This document shows positions 39,948-49,339 of a stretch of DNA of 64,000 nt, piece by piece. The notes beneath the pieces are model-generated. The model did no database searches. It was not told the origin of the DNA and saw nothing but the letters and a program-made list of their open reading frames with translations. The position numbers were made by a program, and so were the translations under genes. Origin of the DNA: Trinickia symbiotica (GTDB lineage: Bacteria; Pseudomonadota; Gammaproteobacteria; Burkholderiales; Burkholderiaceae). Numbering within the stretch: the stretch's first letter is position 1; every line of letters starts with the position of its first letter. The stretch is from NCBI RefSeq assembly GCF_002934455.1, contig NZ_PTIR01000001.1, forward strand, positions 682,001 through 746,000, given 5' to 3'.

Positions 39948-42896
39948 ATGTCCGACGCATTCGCACAACCCAAAGCGACCGGTGGCTGCGGCTCGGGAAA
40001 CTGTGCCTGCAAGAGCGCCGCGCTGAACCTGAACCCGCTCGACGACATCGACTACGGCACGCCGCGCCGCTACGCCGACACTGACGTGACGCTCGAAATC
40101 GACGGGCGCCCCGTGACGGTGGCCGCGGGCACCTCGGTGATGCGCGCCGCGATCGAGGCCGGCATCAACGTGCCGAAGCTCTGCGCGACCGATTCGCTCG
40201 AGCCGTTCGGCTCTTGTCGCCTGTGCCTCGTCGAGATCGAAGGCAAGCGCGGCTATCCGGCCTCGTGCACGACGCCGGTCGAAGCCGGCATGCGCGTCTC
40301 GACGCAAACGCCGCGCCTGCAGGACCTGCGCCGCAATGTGATGGAGCTCTACATCTCCGATCACCCGCTCGACTGCCTGACCTGCCCGGCCAACGGCAAC
40401 TGCGAACTGCAGGACATGGCGGGCGTCGTGGGCTTGCGCGAAGTGCGCTACGGATTCGACGGCGACAACCATCTGAAAGACGCGAAGGATGAATCGAACC
40501 CGTACTTCACGTACGATCCGTCCAAGTGCATCGTCTGCAACCGCTGCGTGCGCGCCTGCGAGGAAACGCAGGGCACGTTCGCACTGACGATCGCCGCGCG
40601 CGGCTTCGAGTCGCGCGTCGCCGCCAGCGAAAACCAGCCGTTCATGGACTCGGAGTGCGTCTCGTGCGGCGCCTGCGTGGCCGCTTGCCCCACCGCGACG
40701 CTGATGGAAAAGAGCGTCACGGTGCTCGGCCAGGCCGAGCATTCGGTCGTGACGACCTGCGCCTACTGCGGCGTCGGCTGCTCGTTCAAGGCCGAGATGA
40801 AAGGCGGTCAAGTCGTGCGGATGGTGCCGTACAGGAACGGCCAGGCCAACGAGGGTCATGCTTGCGTGAAGGGCCGCTTTGCCTGGGGCTACGCGACCCA
40901 CAAGGACCGCATCACGAAGCCGATGATCCGCGCGAAGATCACGGATCCCTGGCGCGAGGTGAGCTGGCGGGAGGCGATCTCGTATGCGGCCTCCGAGTTT
41001 CGTCGCATCCAGGGCAAGTATGGGCGCGGCTCCGTCGGCGGCATCACGTCTTCGCGTTGCACGAACGAAGAAACCTACCTCGTGCAGAAGCTCGTGCGCG
41101 CGGCATTCGGCAACAACAACGTCGATACCTGCGCGCGTGTGTGCCATTCGCCGACGGGCTACGGCCTGAAGACGACGATCGGTGAATCGGCCGGCACGCA
41201 GACGTTCGCTTCGGTCGCGAAATCGGATGTGATCATCGTGATCGGCGCGAACCCGACCGACGGCCACCCGGTCTTCGCCTCGCGCCTGAAACGGCGTGTG
41301 CGCGAGGGCGCGAAGCTCATCATCGCCGATCCGCGCCGCATCGATCTCGTCGACGGTCCGCACGTGAAGGCCGACTATCACCTGCCATTGCGGCCCGGCA
41401 CGAACGTCGCACTCATTAATTCGCTGGCGCACGTCATCGTGACCGAGGGGCTCGTCGACGAGAAGTTCGTGGCCGAGCGCTGCGAGCCGCTCGCCTTTGC
41501 GCAATGGCGCGATTTCGTCGCGCATGAAGAGAACTCGCCCGAGACGATGGAAGCCGTGACGGGCGTGCCGGCGAAGCAGGTGCGCGAGGCCGCGCGCCTT
41601 TATGCCACGGGCGGCAACGGAGCGATCTACTACGGCCTGGGCGTCACCGAGCACGCGCAAGGCTCGACGACGGTGATGGGCATCGCCAATCTCGCGATGG
41701 CGACGGGCAACATCGGCCGTGAGGGCGTCGGCGTCAATCCGCTGCGCGGACAGAACAACGTGCAAGGCTCGTGCGATATGGGCTCGTTCCCGCACGAGTT
41801 GCCCGGTTACCGCCATATAGGCGGCGCCGAGGTGCGCGGACAGTTCGAAGAAGCCTGGCACGTCGAGCTCGATCCGGAACCGGGGCTGCGCATCCCGAAC
41901 ATGTTCGATGCGGCGCTCGACGGCAGCTTTAAAGGCCTTTACTGCCAGGGCGAGGACATCGTTCAGTCGGACCCCGACACGCAGCACGTGGCCTCGGCGC
42001 TGTCATCGATGGAATGCATCGTCGTCCAGGATATCTTCCTCAACGAGACCGCCAAGTACGCGCATGTTTTCCTGCCCGGCTCGTCGTTCCTCGAAAAGGA
42101 TGGCACGTTCACGAACGCGGAGCGGCGCTTTTCCCGCGTGCGGCGCGTGATGACGCCGCTTTGCGGCTATGCGGACTGGGAAGTCACGCAGTTGCTCTCC
42201 TGCGAGCTCGGCTATGACATGAACTACGCGCATCCGTCCGAGATCATGGACGAGATCGCGCGGCTCACGCCCACGTTCCACGGCGTCTCGTACGATCTCA
42301 TCGACGAGCTCGGCAGCGTACAGTGGCCCTGCAACGAGGCCGCGCCGCAAGGCACGCCGACGATGCACGTCGACGAGTTCGTGCGCGGCAAGGGCAAGTT
42401 CGTCATCACGAAGTTCGTGCCCTCGCACGAAAAGGTCACGCAGCGCTTCCCGTTGCTGCTGACGACGGGCCGCATCCTCTCGCAGTACAACGTCGGTGCA
42501 CAGACGCGGCGAACGGAAAACGTGCAGTGGCACGACGAGGACCGGCTCGAGCTCCATCCGCACGATGCCGAAGACCGCGGTATCAAGACAGGCGACTGGG
42601 TCGGCATCGAGTCGCGCGCCGGGTACACGGTGCTGCGCGCGCTGGTGACCGAGCGCATGCAGCCGGGCGTCGTCTATACGACGTTCCACTTCCCCGAATC
42701 GGGGGCGAACGTCATCACGACGGACAGTTCCGATTGGGCGACGAACTGTCCGGAGTACAAGGTGACGGCCGTGCAGGTATTGCCGGTACAGCAGCCGTCC
42801 GAGTGGCAGCAGCACTATTCGCGGTTTTCGGAAACGCAGCTCGCGTTGCTGCGCGAGCGCGAGCGGGCGCTCGGCGCCGTGACCGCGGGTAAGTGA
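39948..42896 (+). CDS. fdsA: NAD-dependent formate dehydrogenase, catalytic alpha subunit
   Basis: 982 residues from ATG 39948; GGAG at 39935-39938 supports it over the ATG at 39933. Domains in order: plant-type [2Fe-2S] (GSCRLCLVEIEG), His-ligated cluster (HPLDCLTCPANGNC), two [4Fe-4S] (CIVCNRCVRACE, CVSCGACVAACP), a further [4Fe-4S] (CAYCGVGC), then the bis-MGD catalytic domain. The active-site segment is CARVCHSPTGYG, with Cys as molybdenum ligand (not selenocysteine). The C-terminal dinucleotide-binding domain ends after TNCPEYKVTAV. Oxidises formate to CO2. Confidence 0.97.
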   Translation: MSDAFAQPKATGGCGSGNCACKSAALNLNPLDDIDYGTPRRYADTDVTLEIDGRPVTVAAGTSVMRAAIEAGINVPKLCATDSLEPFGSCRLCLVEIEGKRGYPASCTTPVEAGMRVSTQTPRLQDLRRNVMELYISDHPLDCLTCPANGNCELQDMAGVVGLREVRYGFDGDNHLKDAKDESNPYFTYDPSKCIVCNRCVRACEETQGTFALTIAARGFESRVAASENQPFMDSECVSCGACVAACPTATLMEKSVTVLGQAEHSVVTTCAYCGVGCSFKAEMKGGQVVRMVPYRNGQANEGHACVKGRFAWGYATHKDRITKPMIRAKITDPWREVSWREAISYAASEFRRIQGKYGRGSVGGITSSRCTNEETYLVQKLVRAAFGNNNVDTCARVCHSPTGYGLKTTIGESAGTQTFASVAKSDVIIVIGANPTDGHPVFASRLKRRVREGAKLIIADPRRIDLVDGPHVKADYHLPLRPGTNVALINSLAHVIVTEGLVDEKFVAERCEPLAFAQWRDFVAHEENSPETMEAVTGVPAKQVREAARLYATGGNGAIYYGLGVTEHAQGSTTVMGIANLAMATGNIGREGVGVNPLRGQNNVQGSCDMGSFPHELPGYRHIGGAEVRGQFEEAWHVELDPEPGLRIPNMFDAALDGSFKGLYCQGEDIVQSDPDTQHVASALSSMECIVVQDIFLNETAKYAHVFLPGSSFLEKDGTFTNAERRFSRVRRVMTPLCGYADWEVTQLLSCELGYDMNYAHPSEIMDEIARLTPTFHGVSYDLIDELGSVQWPCNEAAPQGTPTMHVDEFVRGKGKFVITKFVPSHEKVTQRFPLLLTTGRILSQYNVGAQTRRTENVQWHDEDRLELHPHDAEDRGIKTGDWVGIESRAGYTVLRALVTERMQPGVVYTTFHFPESGANVITTDSSDWATNCPEYKVTAVQVLPVQQPSEWQQHYSRFSETQLALLRERERALGAVTAGK

Positions 42897-42907
42897 GGGC
42901 CGCCATC

Positions 42908-43150
42908 ATGAATCAACACCATTTGGTCGATATGGCGAACAGCATCGGCGAGTTTTTCCAATCGATGCCCGATCACAACGAGGCGCTCGCCGGCATCGCC
43001 GACCATATTCACAAGTTCTGGGAGCCGCGCATGCGGCGCACGATCCTCGCCATGCTCGACGATCCGGCCGCCAGCGCGCCGCTGCTGCCGATCGTCAAAG
43101 AGGCGCTCGTGAAGGCGCGCGGCGAACTGACGCCGCGCGAGGCCGCATGA
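42908..43150 (+). CDS. fdsD: Formate dehydrogenase delta subunit
   Basis: 80 residues. Family pattern: LVDMANSIGEFFQSMPDHNEA and ADHIHKFWEPRMRRTILAML. A GTG 15 nt upstream, overlapping the fdsA end, is an alternative start. Small helical subunit needed for activity or assembly of Fds-type enzymes. The usual accessory gene fdsC/fdhD does not lie between fdsA and fdsD here. Confidence 0.93.
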   Translation: MNQHHLVDMANSIGEFFQSMPDHNEALAGIADHIHKFWEPRMRRTILAMLDDPAASAPLLPIVKEALVKARGELTPREAA

Positions 43151-43151
43151 A

Positions 43152-44930
43152 TCATCGTTGCTTGCGCGCGGCCGCGAACCAGGTCTCGCAATGCCGCAAG
43201 AGCGCGCTCGCATCGGACGCGGGACGTCCGCGCGCGCAGAGGTACCCGTCGGGCCGCAGCAAGTAGAACGCGGGCCGCGTGCGCCCGTAGGTCTCCGTCA
43301 ACGACGGCCCCCCGCCCGTCAACGCGTCGGTGACGCGCCAAATCCGCACGGCGCCTGATAGGGCGCCGTCGACCGTCGAGGCGAGGCGGTCGAGATCGCC
43401 ATCGACGCCGACCGCCTCGGGCGGAAGCGCGCCCGTCGCGTCGAAACGCTTCTTTGCATCGGTCGGCAACGTAACGAGCAAAAACAGCGTGTAGCACGCC
43501 GGATCGTGCAGATCGTAGATGTATCCGGTGCCCGGCGCGCGCCCGAGCGGCCCGTCGATCACCTGCACGAGCGCATCGGGCGCCCGCTCGCCCGCACGCG
43601 GGCCGCCGTCGAGCACGCGCTCGAGCGTCAGCGGACTGCGCCGGTACTGAATCGAGAGCTCGCTCACCATCAGCCGCGCCGCGTCGCGCAGCGGACCGAA
43701 CGCGGCGAGCATCGGCATCGCCCGATCGCGTAGCAGCTTGAGCGGGCCGCGCTCGGCTTCGGCCAGTTGCGTGATGAAGCTCGTTTGCCGCAGCACATCG
43801 CGCTCGATCGGATGACGCTCCGTCTGGTAGGTGTCGAGCAACGATTCGGGGGCGTGGCCGGACAGGACGCGCGCGAGCTTCCAGCCGAGATTGAACGCCT
43901 CCTGGATCCCCGTATTCATCCCCTGCGCGCCGGCGGGACTGTGGACATGCGCCGCATCGCCCGCAAGAAAGGCGCGCTGCACGCGCAGCTTCTCGACCAT
44001 GCGGCTGTGGAGCCTGAAATACGACGACCACTCGAGCGCCGACAACTCGAGCGGCCGGTGGATGCGTCGTTGCGCGGCTGCGCGCAAGCGCTCGATGCGC
44101 GGCGCCAGCGGGTCGCGCGCTTCGACGGAGGTGGCGGCGGCCACCTCGTGCGCTTCGCCCGCCGCCATCACGGCCATCAGCTTCTCGGGCACACGGCTCG
44201 CTTCTTCCTGTCTCGGCGGCGCGCCGTCGGGGTCGCCCGGCGGATTGTCGGCGATGAATCGATGACGCCCGCCGCCCAACGGGAAAATCGCCGCGAGCCC
44301 GTCGCCCGACGCGAAGAGATGGAACTCGTCATCGGCGAGGTCCGAGTCGGCATGCAAATCCGCGAGCATGAACGTCTGCTCGAACGCCTTGCCCGCGAAG
44401 TTGAGGCCGAGCAGGTGCCGCACGGTGCTGTGCGCGCCGTCGGCCGCAACCACATACGACACGTGCGCCGTTTCCTCGCGGCCGTCCGCTTGCCGAAGAC
44501 CGACTTCCACGCGCGAGGCGCTCTGCGTCAGACTGACGAGCTCGACGCCGCGCTCGATCGCGACCCCGAGCGTGGCGAGATGGTCAGTCAGAAAGCGTTC
44601 CGTGACCGTCTGATCGAGCGCGAGCAAGTAGGGATAGCGCGTCTGCAACGGATCGAAGTCGAGCCGAGCGAGCCGATGGCCGTTCGAGTAGAGATTGGCC
44701 GCGCGCAGCCGGTGGCCAGCTTCGAGAAACGGCTCGACCACGCGGTGCTGTTCGAAGAGCTCGAGCGTCCGGGCCTGGATGCCGATCGCACGCGAATGTT
44801 GCGCTGGCCGCGGCGCTCGATCGATCAAGCGCACGGGAATGCGCGCGCGCGCAAGGCTCATTGCGGCGGCAAGCCCAGTGGGGCCCGCGCCGACGATCAA
44901 CACCGGCTGGTCGTTTAGAGCGGCGGCCAT
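43152..44930 (-). CDS. FAD-dependent aromatic monooxygenase (PheA/TfdB/MhpA-type)
   Basis: 592 residues. Rossmann motif GAGPTGLAAAMSLARARIPV, NAD(P)H/FAD motif YVVAADGAHSTVR, and FLAGDAAHVHSPAGAQGMNT near residue 320. The C-terminal 170 residues are the thioredoxin-like domain of this flavoprotein class, closing PAFYLLRPDGYLCARG. Acts in the cytosol on phenolic or similar substrates with NAD(P)H and O2; exact substrate not readable. Its 3' end faces fdsD with one base between, so the two transcripts must run into each other. Confidence 0.88.
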   Translation of the reverse strand: MAAALNDQPVLIVGAGPTGLAAAMSLARARIPVRLIDRAPRPAQHSRAIGIQARTLELFEQHRVVEPFLEAGHRLRAANLYSNGHRLARLDFDPLQTRYPYLLALDQTVTERFLTDHLATLGVAIERGVELVSLTQSASRVEVGLRQADGREETAHVSYVVAADGAHSTVRHLLGLNFAGKAFEQTFMLADLHADSDLADDEFHLFASGDGLAAIFPLGGGRHRFIADNPPGDPDGAPPRQEEASRVPEKLMAVMAAGEAHEVAAATSVEARDPLAPRIERLRAAAQRRIHRPLELSALEWSSYFRLHSRMVEKLRVQRAFLAGDAAHVHSPAGAQGMNTGIQEAFNLGWKLARVLSGHAPESLLDTYQTERHPIERDVLRQTSFITQLAEAERGPLKLLRDRAMPMLAAFGPLRDAARLMVSELSIQYRRSPLTLERVLDGGPRAGERAPDALVQVIDGPLGRAPGTGYIYDLHDPACYTLFLLVTLPTDAKKRFDATGALPPEAVGVDGDLDRLASTVDGALSGAVRIWRVTDALTGGGPSLTETYGRTRPAFYLLRPDGYLCARGRPASDASALLRHCETWFAAARKQR

Positions 44931-45065
44931 GCTTTATCTCCGGCGAACATGACACGTCGCCTAGTGTACGCTGGCCGCGACCCGGCCGGAGGCTCGCGGC
45001 AATGCGTCCGAGCGGCAACGGGGCACAGGTATGGGAAAATGCCGCCTTCGCCGATTGCCCTGCCA

Positions 45066-47018
45066 ATGGATACACTTTTCGCCCGCGCCTTTGCGGCTCA
45101 CCGCGACGGTCGGCTCGCCGAAGCCGAACGTGATTATCGCGCCACGCTCGACGCCGACCCCGCTCACGCCGACGCCCTGCATCTACTGGGCGTTCTGAGG
45201 CATCAGCAAGGACGCCATGCCGAAGCGGCCGATCTCGTCGGCCGCGCCGTCGAGCTGCGCCCAAACGATGCGGGCCTGCAGCTCAATCTCGGCAACGCGC
45301 TGAAGGCGCTCGGCCGGCTCGATGGCGCCATCGAGCGTTTTCGCAACGCGCTCACGCTCGCCCCCGGATTTGCGCTCGCGCACTACAACCTGGCCAATGC
45401 TTACGCGGTGATCGGCCGCCACGAAGACGCCGTCGACGCGTTTCGCCGGGCGCTGCGGCTGTCGCCCGACGACGCCTCGATCTGGAACAACCTTGGCAAC
45501 TCGTTGCACGCGATCGGACGCCACGAAGAAGCGATCGACGCGTTCACGCGCTCGCTCGAGCTGCGTCCCGGGCACGCGGGAGCGCACAACAACCTCGGCA
45601 TGGCGCTCGCCGCGCTCGGGCGCGCCGAAGCAGCCGTCGTCCATTTCGAGCGGGCCCTCGCCGCCGAGCCGCGCTTTACGGCGGCGCATTTCAACTTGGG
45701 CAACACGCTCGACGCGATCGGCCGGCATCGGCAAGCCGTGGCGGCGTTCGAAGCGGCGCTCGCGCTGCACCCGCGGTTTCCGCCCGCGCTGCTCGGACTC
45801 GGCAACGCACTGGCCGCGCTCGACCGACATGCCGAAGCGATTGCCGCGCTCGAACGCGCGGTCGGACTCGATCCGCATTTGGGCCTCGCCTGGCTGAGCC
45901 TCGGCAATGTTCACCATGCGACAGGCGCGCAGGAGGCGGCGCTGCGTGCTTACGATCAGGCTTTGAGGCTGCGTCCCGAGCTGGCCTCGGCGCGTCTCAA
46001 TCGCGCCATGACGCTGCTCGCGCTCGGCGACTTCGATCGCGGGCTTCGCGACTACGAGGCGCGGCTCGATCTCGTCCGCGCGGCACGCGCGCAAGCTGAG
46101 CACGATGACGCCGGCGCAAGGGAAAACGAACGAACGCGTGCTTTCGACGAGCGGGCCGATACGCTGCCGCGCTGGCGAGGCGAGCCGATCGCCGATCGCA
46201 GACTGCTGATCGACGCCGAGCAAGGCTTCGGCGACACGCTGCAATTCATGCGCTTCGTTCCGCTCGCGCGCGAGCGCGTCGAGCGCATCGTTTTCGCCGT
46301 GCAGCGCGAACTGCTGCCGCTCGTCGCGCCGCTCGCCGAGGCTTGGCGCGTCGATGTCGTGGGACGCGGGGAGGCGCGCGTCGAGGCGGATTTGCACTGC
46401 CCGTTGCTGAGTCTTCCGCTCGCGCTCGGCACGGCGGCCGACTCGTTGCCGGCCGCGAGCCGCTATGTCGACGTGCCGAAGCAGTATCGCGATCGATGGC
46501 GCGATCTGCCGGGCGGGCCGACGAAGCGCAAGGTAGGGCTAGCCTGGTCGGGTCGCATCCAGCGGCATGAAACGCGCTCGATGCCGCTCTCCTCGCTCGA
46601 GCCGCTTTTCGCGCTGGCCGATATCGAATGGATCGTCCTGCAGCCCGATCTGAGCGACGACGAACGCCGCGCGCTCGACGCGCATCCGCGCGCGGCGTCG
46701 ATTCACCGTTTCGACGACCGGATTCGCGACTTCGCCGATACGGCTGCGATCGTCGACGGCCTCGATGCCGTCGTCTCGATCGATACGTCGATCGCGCACT
46801 TGGCCGGCGCCCTCGGCAAACCGCTGTTGCTGATGCTGCCTTTCGCGGCCGATTGGCGGTGGTTCGCCCCGCAAAGCGAAGTGCTGCGGGAGATCGGCGC
46901 CGACAGAAGCCCGTGGTACCCGAGCGCGCGGCTCGTCAGGCAACGCGCGCCGGGAGCATGGAATGAAGTGGTGCGGACGGCCGCCCGCCTGCTCGAAGAG
47001 ACGCCAGGCCGCGCTTGA
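45066..47018 (+). CDS. TPR protein with GT9/GT41-like C-terminal domain
   Basis: 650 residues from ATG 45066. About ten consecutive TPRs fill residues 1-345 (repeats of the form A..NLGNAL..LGR...A...F..AL.L.P). After a charged linker, the second half resembles glycosyltransferases of family 9 or SPINDLY-like type: DAEQGFGDTLQFMRFVPLA, KVGLAWSGRIQRHETRSMPL, and DAVVSIDTSIAHLAGALGKP. It lacks membrane segments. Substrate unknown; protein or surface-sugar glycosylation are both possible. Divergent from the monooxygenase, 135 bp apart. Confidence 0.82.
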   Translation: MDTLFARAFAAHRDGRLAEAERDYRATLDADPAHADALHLLGVLRHQQGRHAEAADLVGRAVELRPNDAGLQLNLGNALKALGRLDGAIERFRNALTLAPGFALAHYNLANAYAVIGRHEDAVDAFRRALRLSPDDASIWNNLGNSLHAIGRHEEAIDAFTRSLELRPGHAGAHNNLGMALAALGRAEAAVVHFERALAAEPRFTAAHFNLGNTLDAIGRHRQAVAAFEAALALHPRFPPALLGLGNALAALDRHAEAIAALERAVGLDPHLGLAWLSLGNVHHATGAQEAALRAYDQALRLRPELASARLNRAMTLLALGDFDRGLRDYEARLDLVRAARAQAEHDDAGARENERTRAFDERADTLPRWRGEPIADRRLLIDAEQGFGDTLQFMRFVPLARERVERIVFAVQRELLPLVAPLAEAWRVDVVGRGEARVEADLHCPLLSLPLALGTAADSLPAASRYVDVPKQYRDRWRDLPGGPTKRKVGLAWSGRIQRHETRSMPLSSLEPLFALADIEWIVLQPDLSDDERRALDAHPRAASIHRFDDRIRDFADTAAIVDGLDAVVSIDTSIAHLAGALGKPLLLMLPFAADWRWFAPQSEVLREIGADRSPWYPSARLVRQRAPGAWNEVVRTAARLLEETPGRA

Positions 47019-47092
47019 CGCGCGGGCGGGCGGGCGCCGAATCCGTTAAATGGAATAAAGCACCGAACGCGCTCCCGCGCGATCCCACCCGG

Positions 47093-48391
47093 TCAAACGA
47101 CCTTGTATTGATTGCGCGCTTCCGGCGACCGGTAGAGCGCGAACGTGGCAATGAGCCCGCAGACAGCGGCCAGGCCCATCCAGAGCCCCGGCGCGGCCTT
47201 GTTGCCCGTTTCGTGAATCAGCAGCGTCGAGATGGCGGGCGTAAAGCCGCCGATCGTCGTGGCCAGGCTGTAGGCGAGCGAGAAACCGGCCGTGCGAACG
47301 TCGCTCGGCATCACTTCGGTGAGGGCGACGACCATGGCACCGTTATAGCTGCCGTACAGGAACGAAAGCCAAAGTTCGACGGCGAGCAGCCGCGCGAACG
47401 ACGGTTCGGCCACGAGCCAATGCACCGACGGATAGGCGGTCAGGATCGTGAGGATCGTGAAGACGAGCAGCACGGGACGACGCCCGACCCGATCTGAGAC
47501 GGCGCCCATGACCGGCAGCCAGACGAGGTTCGAAAGCCCGATGCAGACTGTGACGACGAGCGTGTCGATCGACGAGAGCTTCAGGACCTCCTTACCGAAG
47601 GTCGGCGTATAGGCGGTGATCATATAGAACGAGACCGTCGTCATGATGACGAGCCCCATGCCGCCGAGCACGACGCCCCAGTTCTGCACGAGCGACTTGA
47701 AGACCTCGCCGATCGACGGCCGATGCCGTTTCGCGAGGAATTCGTCCGTCTCCTTCAGCGAGCGCCGGATGAAGAACAGGAACGGCACGATCAGGCAGCC
47801 GATCAGGAACGGCACGCGCCAACCCCAGGCCGACATCTGATCGGCCGGCAGGAGACGATTCAGGAACACGCCAAGGAGGGCCGCGAAGACGACGGCCACC
47901 TGCTGGCTGCCCGATTGCCACGAGCAATAAAACCCTTTGTGTCCCTTCGTGGCGATCTCGGAAAGATAGACCGAGACACCGCCCAGTTCGACGCCGGCCG
48001 AGAAGCCCTGCAGCAGTCTGCCGCACAGCACGAGCACCGGCGCGAGCGCGCCGATCGTCGCATAGCCGGGAACGGCCGCGACGGCGAGCGTGCCGATCGC
48101 CATGAGCGACAACGTGAGGATGAGACCCTTGCGGCGGCCGTGATGATCGATGTAGGCGCCGAGCACGAGCGCGCCGAGAGGACGCATCATGAAGCCCGCG
48201 CCGAACACGGACAACGACAGCATCAGCGAGACGAAATCGCTGCCGTTCGGAAAATAGGTCTTGGCGATCGCCGAAGCGTAATAGCCATAGACCATGAAGT
48301 CATACATTTCGAGGAAGTTGCCGCTCACCACGCGAAAGACCGTGAGGAATTTCGATTCGGCGTGCGGTGCGGGGGATGCGCTGGACGACAT
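47093..48391 (-). CDS. MHS-family MFS transporter, citrate-proton symporter type
   Basis: 432 residues, 12 membrane helices. MHS signatures: [58 protein letters not shown], and [12 protein letters not shown] in the second half. The motif set fits the citrate/tricarballylate/dicarboxylate-proton symporters. Inner membrane. Transcribed on its own with a 260-bp upstream gap that holds an inverted repeat. Confidence 0.88.
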   Translation of the reverse strand: MSSSASPAPHAESKFLTVFRVVSGNFLEMYDFMVYGYYASAIAKTYFPNGSDFVSLMLSLSVFGAGFMMRPLGALVLGAYIDHHGRRKGLILTLSLMAIGTLAVAAVPGYATIGALAPVLVLCGRLLQGFSAGVELGGVSVYLSEIATKGHKGFYCSWQSGSQQVAVVFAALLGVFLNRLLPADQMSAWGWRVPFLIGCLIVPFLFFIRRSLKETDEFLAKRHRPSIGEVFKSLVQNWGVVLGGMGLVIMTTVSFYMITAYTPTFGKEVLKLSSIDTLVVTVCIGLSNLVWLPVMGAVSDRVGRRPVLLVFTILTILTAYPSVHWLVAEPSFARLLAVELWLSFLYGSYNGAMVVALTEVMPSDVRTAGFSLAYSLATTIGGFTPAISTLLIHETGNKAAPGLWMGLAAVCGLIATFALYRSPEARNQYKVV

Positions 48392-48515
48392 GACGCTCTC
48401 GGGGAAAAACGCGCCGGCGTGCTCGAGGCACGGCGACGAGGAGGAGGAAAGGGCAACCGTTCGTGGCGATCCGGCAAGAGCGGGCCATGAACGCGAAGGC
48501 TCAGATCGTACTCGA

Positions 48516-48550
48516 ACCTAGGGATTACCACATCAGGGTTCACCCTAGGT
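48516..48550. promoter_or_regulatory. Inverted repeat upstream of the MHS transporter
   Basis: Perfect 8-bp arms ACCTAGGG (48516-48523) and CCCTAGGT (48543-48550), spacer 19. Two CCTAGG palindromes lie about 2.5 helical turns apart, centre to centre, 125 bp upstream of the transporter start. Probably an operator; no T-run, so not a terminator. Confidence 0.5.
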
Positions 48551-48651
48551 CGATCGAGCCATGGTCCCTAACCGGCGCCCAGGCCGGGGGCCGACTGACC
48601 AGCCCCAAAGTACAGCGGGTTCCGAGCTTCAGACCGTTTTACGATGAATGC

Positions 48652-49248
48652 TTACAGCACGCGGCCGCGCTGGCGGATCTCCGGCCAGGCCAGCTTCATG
48701 TAATAAAGCATCGACCAAACCGTCAGAATCGCGGCGACGTAGATGAGCCAAATCCCCCAGACCCGCGTATCGATGACGAACCGGCCGGGCACCAGCGGCA
48801 ACGGGCCGTAATAGAGCAGCATTGGGATCGCGACCATCTGACAGACGGTCTTGAACTTGCCGAGCCGATTGACGGCGACGCTTTTCGCCGCGCCGATGTG
48901 CGCCATCCATTCGCGCAGCGCCGAGATCGCGATCTCACGGCCGATGATGACCAGTGCGATCGCGGCCTCGATCCGCGCGAGCTGGACGAGGACGAGCAGC
49001 GCCGCGGTGACCATGAGCTTGTCGGCCACGGGATCGAGAAAGGCGCCGAACGCCGACGTCTGGTTCCACTTGCGCGCGAGAAAGCCGTCGAACCAGTCGG
49101 TGAGCGCGGCCAGCACGAAGATCGCGCACGCCGCGACATTGCGATAGAACTCGCTCATCGCCGTATCGGGCATGTAGAACACGCCTACGATGAGCGGAAT
49201 CAACACGATCCGCAGCCATGTCAGAAAGATCGGGAAATTGAACGGCAT
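48652..49248 (-). CDS. pgsA: CDP-diacylglycerol--glycerol-3-phosphate 3-phosphatidyltransferase
   Basis: 198 residues, full length. The CDP-alcohol phosphatidyltransferase motif is intact: DWFDGFLARKWNQTSAFGAFLDPVADK. Four to five membrane helices. Makes phosphatidylglycerophosphate, the committed step to PG and cardiolipin. Follows uvrC with a 91-bp gap, the usual proteobacterial uvrC-pgsA order. Confidence 0.96.
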   Translation of the reverse strand: MPFNFPIFLTWLRIVLIPLIVGVFYMPDTAMSEFYRNVAACAIFVLAALTDWFDGFLARKWNQTSAFGAFLDPVADKLMVTAALLVLVQLARIEAAIALVIIGREIAISALREWMAHIGAAKSVAVNRLGKFKTVCQMVAIPMLLYYGPLPLVPGRFVIDTRVWGIWLIYVAAILTVWSMLYYMKLAWPEIRQRGRVL

Positions 49249-49339
49249 GAGCGAGTGGCGGTGCGCTTGAGCGGGATCGGGAAATGCCGCGATTATCGCA
49301 TCCCGGCGTCGTGGGCCAGGAATTCCCGACGTGGGGACA

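Noticed and set aside
38514-41987. 1157-codon open frame on the minus strand across fdsB and fdsA
   Set aside because: Antisense to two genes with intact catalytic motifs; composition typical of frame shadows in GC-rich DNA.
48392-48651. Searched for the tRNA cluster that often follows pgsA in proteobacteria
   Set aside because: No cloverleaf or CCA-type acceptor end is visible; the gap holds only the inverted repeat.
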